NCBI GenBank assembly: GCA_017440425.1
Contig: JAFSHJ010000007.1
Span: forward strand, 1-6,041
Direction of reading: 5' to 3'
DNA: 6,041 nucleotides
From: Oscillospiraceae bacterium
GTDB lineage: Bacteria > Bacillota > Clostridia > Oscillospirales > Ruminococcaceae
Positions within the stretch are counted from its first letter, which is position 1; the number at the start of each line of letters is the position of its first letter. The notes beneath the pieces are model-generated. The model made no database searches, had not been told where the DNA came from, and was given only the letters and a program-made list of their open reading frames with translations. The position numbers and the translations under genes are program-made. Positions 5,892 through 6,041 of this stretch are shown one piece after another.

Positions 5892-6041
5892 ATGAATATA
5901 AAGCATATATTGACCCTGCTTGCGCTGCTGCTGATGCTGACTGTCTTGTTCTGCGGCTGCGGAAAGGCAAAAGACGAGACTCCGTCGGACGAGAGCTCAT
6001 CGGCACAGAGCGGAAGCGAAGGCAATGAAGAGGAAAAGACC
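5892..6041 (+). CDS. Predicted lipoprotein, N-terminal part only
   Basis: Fifty codons are visible and the frame is open at the window end. The protein begins MNIKHILTLLALLLMLTVLF, a short basic start followed by a leucine-rich core. A lipobox-like F-C-G-C comes next, with Cys23 the likely lipidated residue (Gly at -1). The mature part starts GKAKDETPSDES and continues as a Ser/Glu/Gly-rich flexible tether, which is typical of surface lipoproteins in Gram-positive bacteria such as solute-binding proteins. The domain that would define its job is outside the window. GGAAGGA (5877-5883) lies eight bases before ATG 5892. A GTG directly before it (5889) is in frame but is closer than optimal. Lipoprotein export is well supported; anything more specific is not. 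Confidence 0.85.
   Translation, partial: MNIKHILTLLALLLMLTVLFCGCGKAKDETPSDESSSAQSGSEGNEEEKT

Noticed and set aside
5503..6006. A minus-strand open frame crossing the acidic protein gene and the start of the lipoprotein gene
   Set aside because: It overlaps two plus-strand genes that have strong ribosome binding sites. Its translation is Ser/Pro/Arg-rich with no recognisable pattern.
1..6041. CRISPR array, tRNA or rRNA gene, insertion sequence, or an integrated novel system
   Set aside because: No regularly spaced repeats, cloverleaf or rRNA-like sequence, transposase or terminal inverted repeats were seen. The genes do not form a coherent system that the sequence supports.

Overview
The window looks like chromosomal DNA from a low-to-moderate GC Gram-positive bacterium, most likely an uncultured gut-type member of the Clostridia (Oscillospiraceae/Ruminococcaceae). 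This is inferred from a PcrA-type helicase with a C-terminal Tudor-like domain and a long insertion between motifs I and Ia, a UPF0371/DUF1846 protein close to the clostridial form, strong AGGAGG-like ribosome binding sites, a TTG start and a lipoprotein signal. No species call is possible from the sequence alone.

Layout. Bases 1-477 (+) hold the middle part of a hydantoinase/oxoprolinase-family protein. It enters from outside the window and breaks off abruptly inside the transcription terminator of the convergent gene. Bases 474-2867 (-) encode the helicase PcrA, with a textbook intrinsic terminator at 465-429. Just upstream in the same orientation, 29 bases away, is a UPF0371/DUF1846 gene (4382-2897, -). 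Its reading frame is broken by one extra C in a C6 run. These two genes probably form one transcription unit, driven by a good sigma-A-type promoter at 4504-4476 with a palindrome directly downstream in the leader.

Bases 4383-4674 are non-coding and hold that promoter, the leader palindrome and a weak possible terminator. Bases 5196-4675 (-) encode a small membrane-anchored protein of unknown function, starting at TTG. It is divergent from an unknown acidic, cysteine-containing 139-residue protein at 5328-5747 (+); the 131-base gap carries a good minus-strand promoter, a second -10-like box and a short palindrome. After a 144-base gap with AT-rich inverted repeats, a lipoprotein gene starts at 5892 (+) and runs off the end.

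No integrated pathway or new defence-type system can be supported here. The helicase is housekeeping DNA repair and replication; the other genes have unknown or unrelated roles. The points most worth checking are two possible breaks: the hydantoinase truncation exactly at a terminator (assembly junction or deletion) and the single-base frameshift in the UPF0371 gene.
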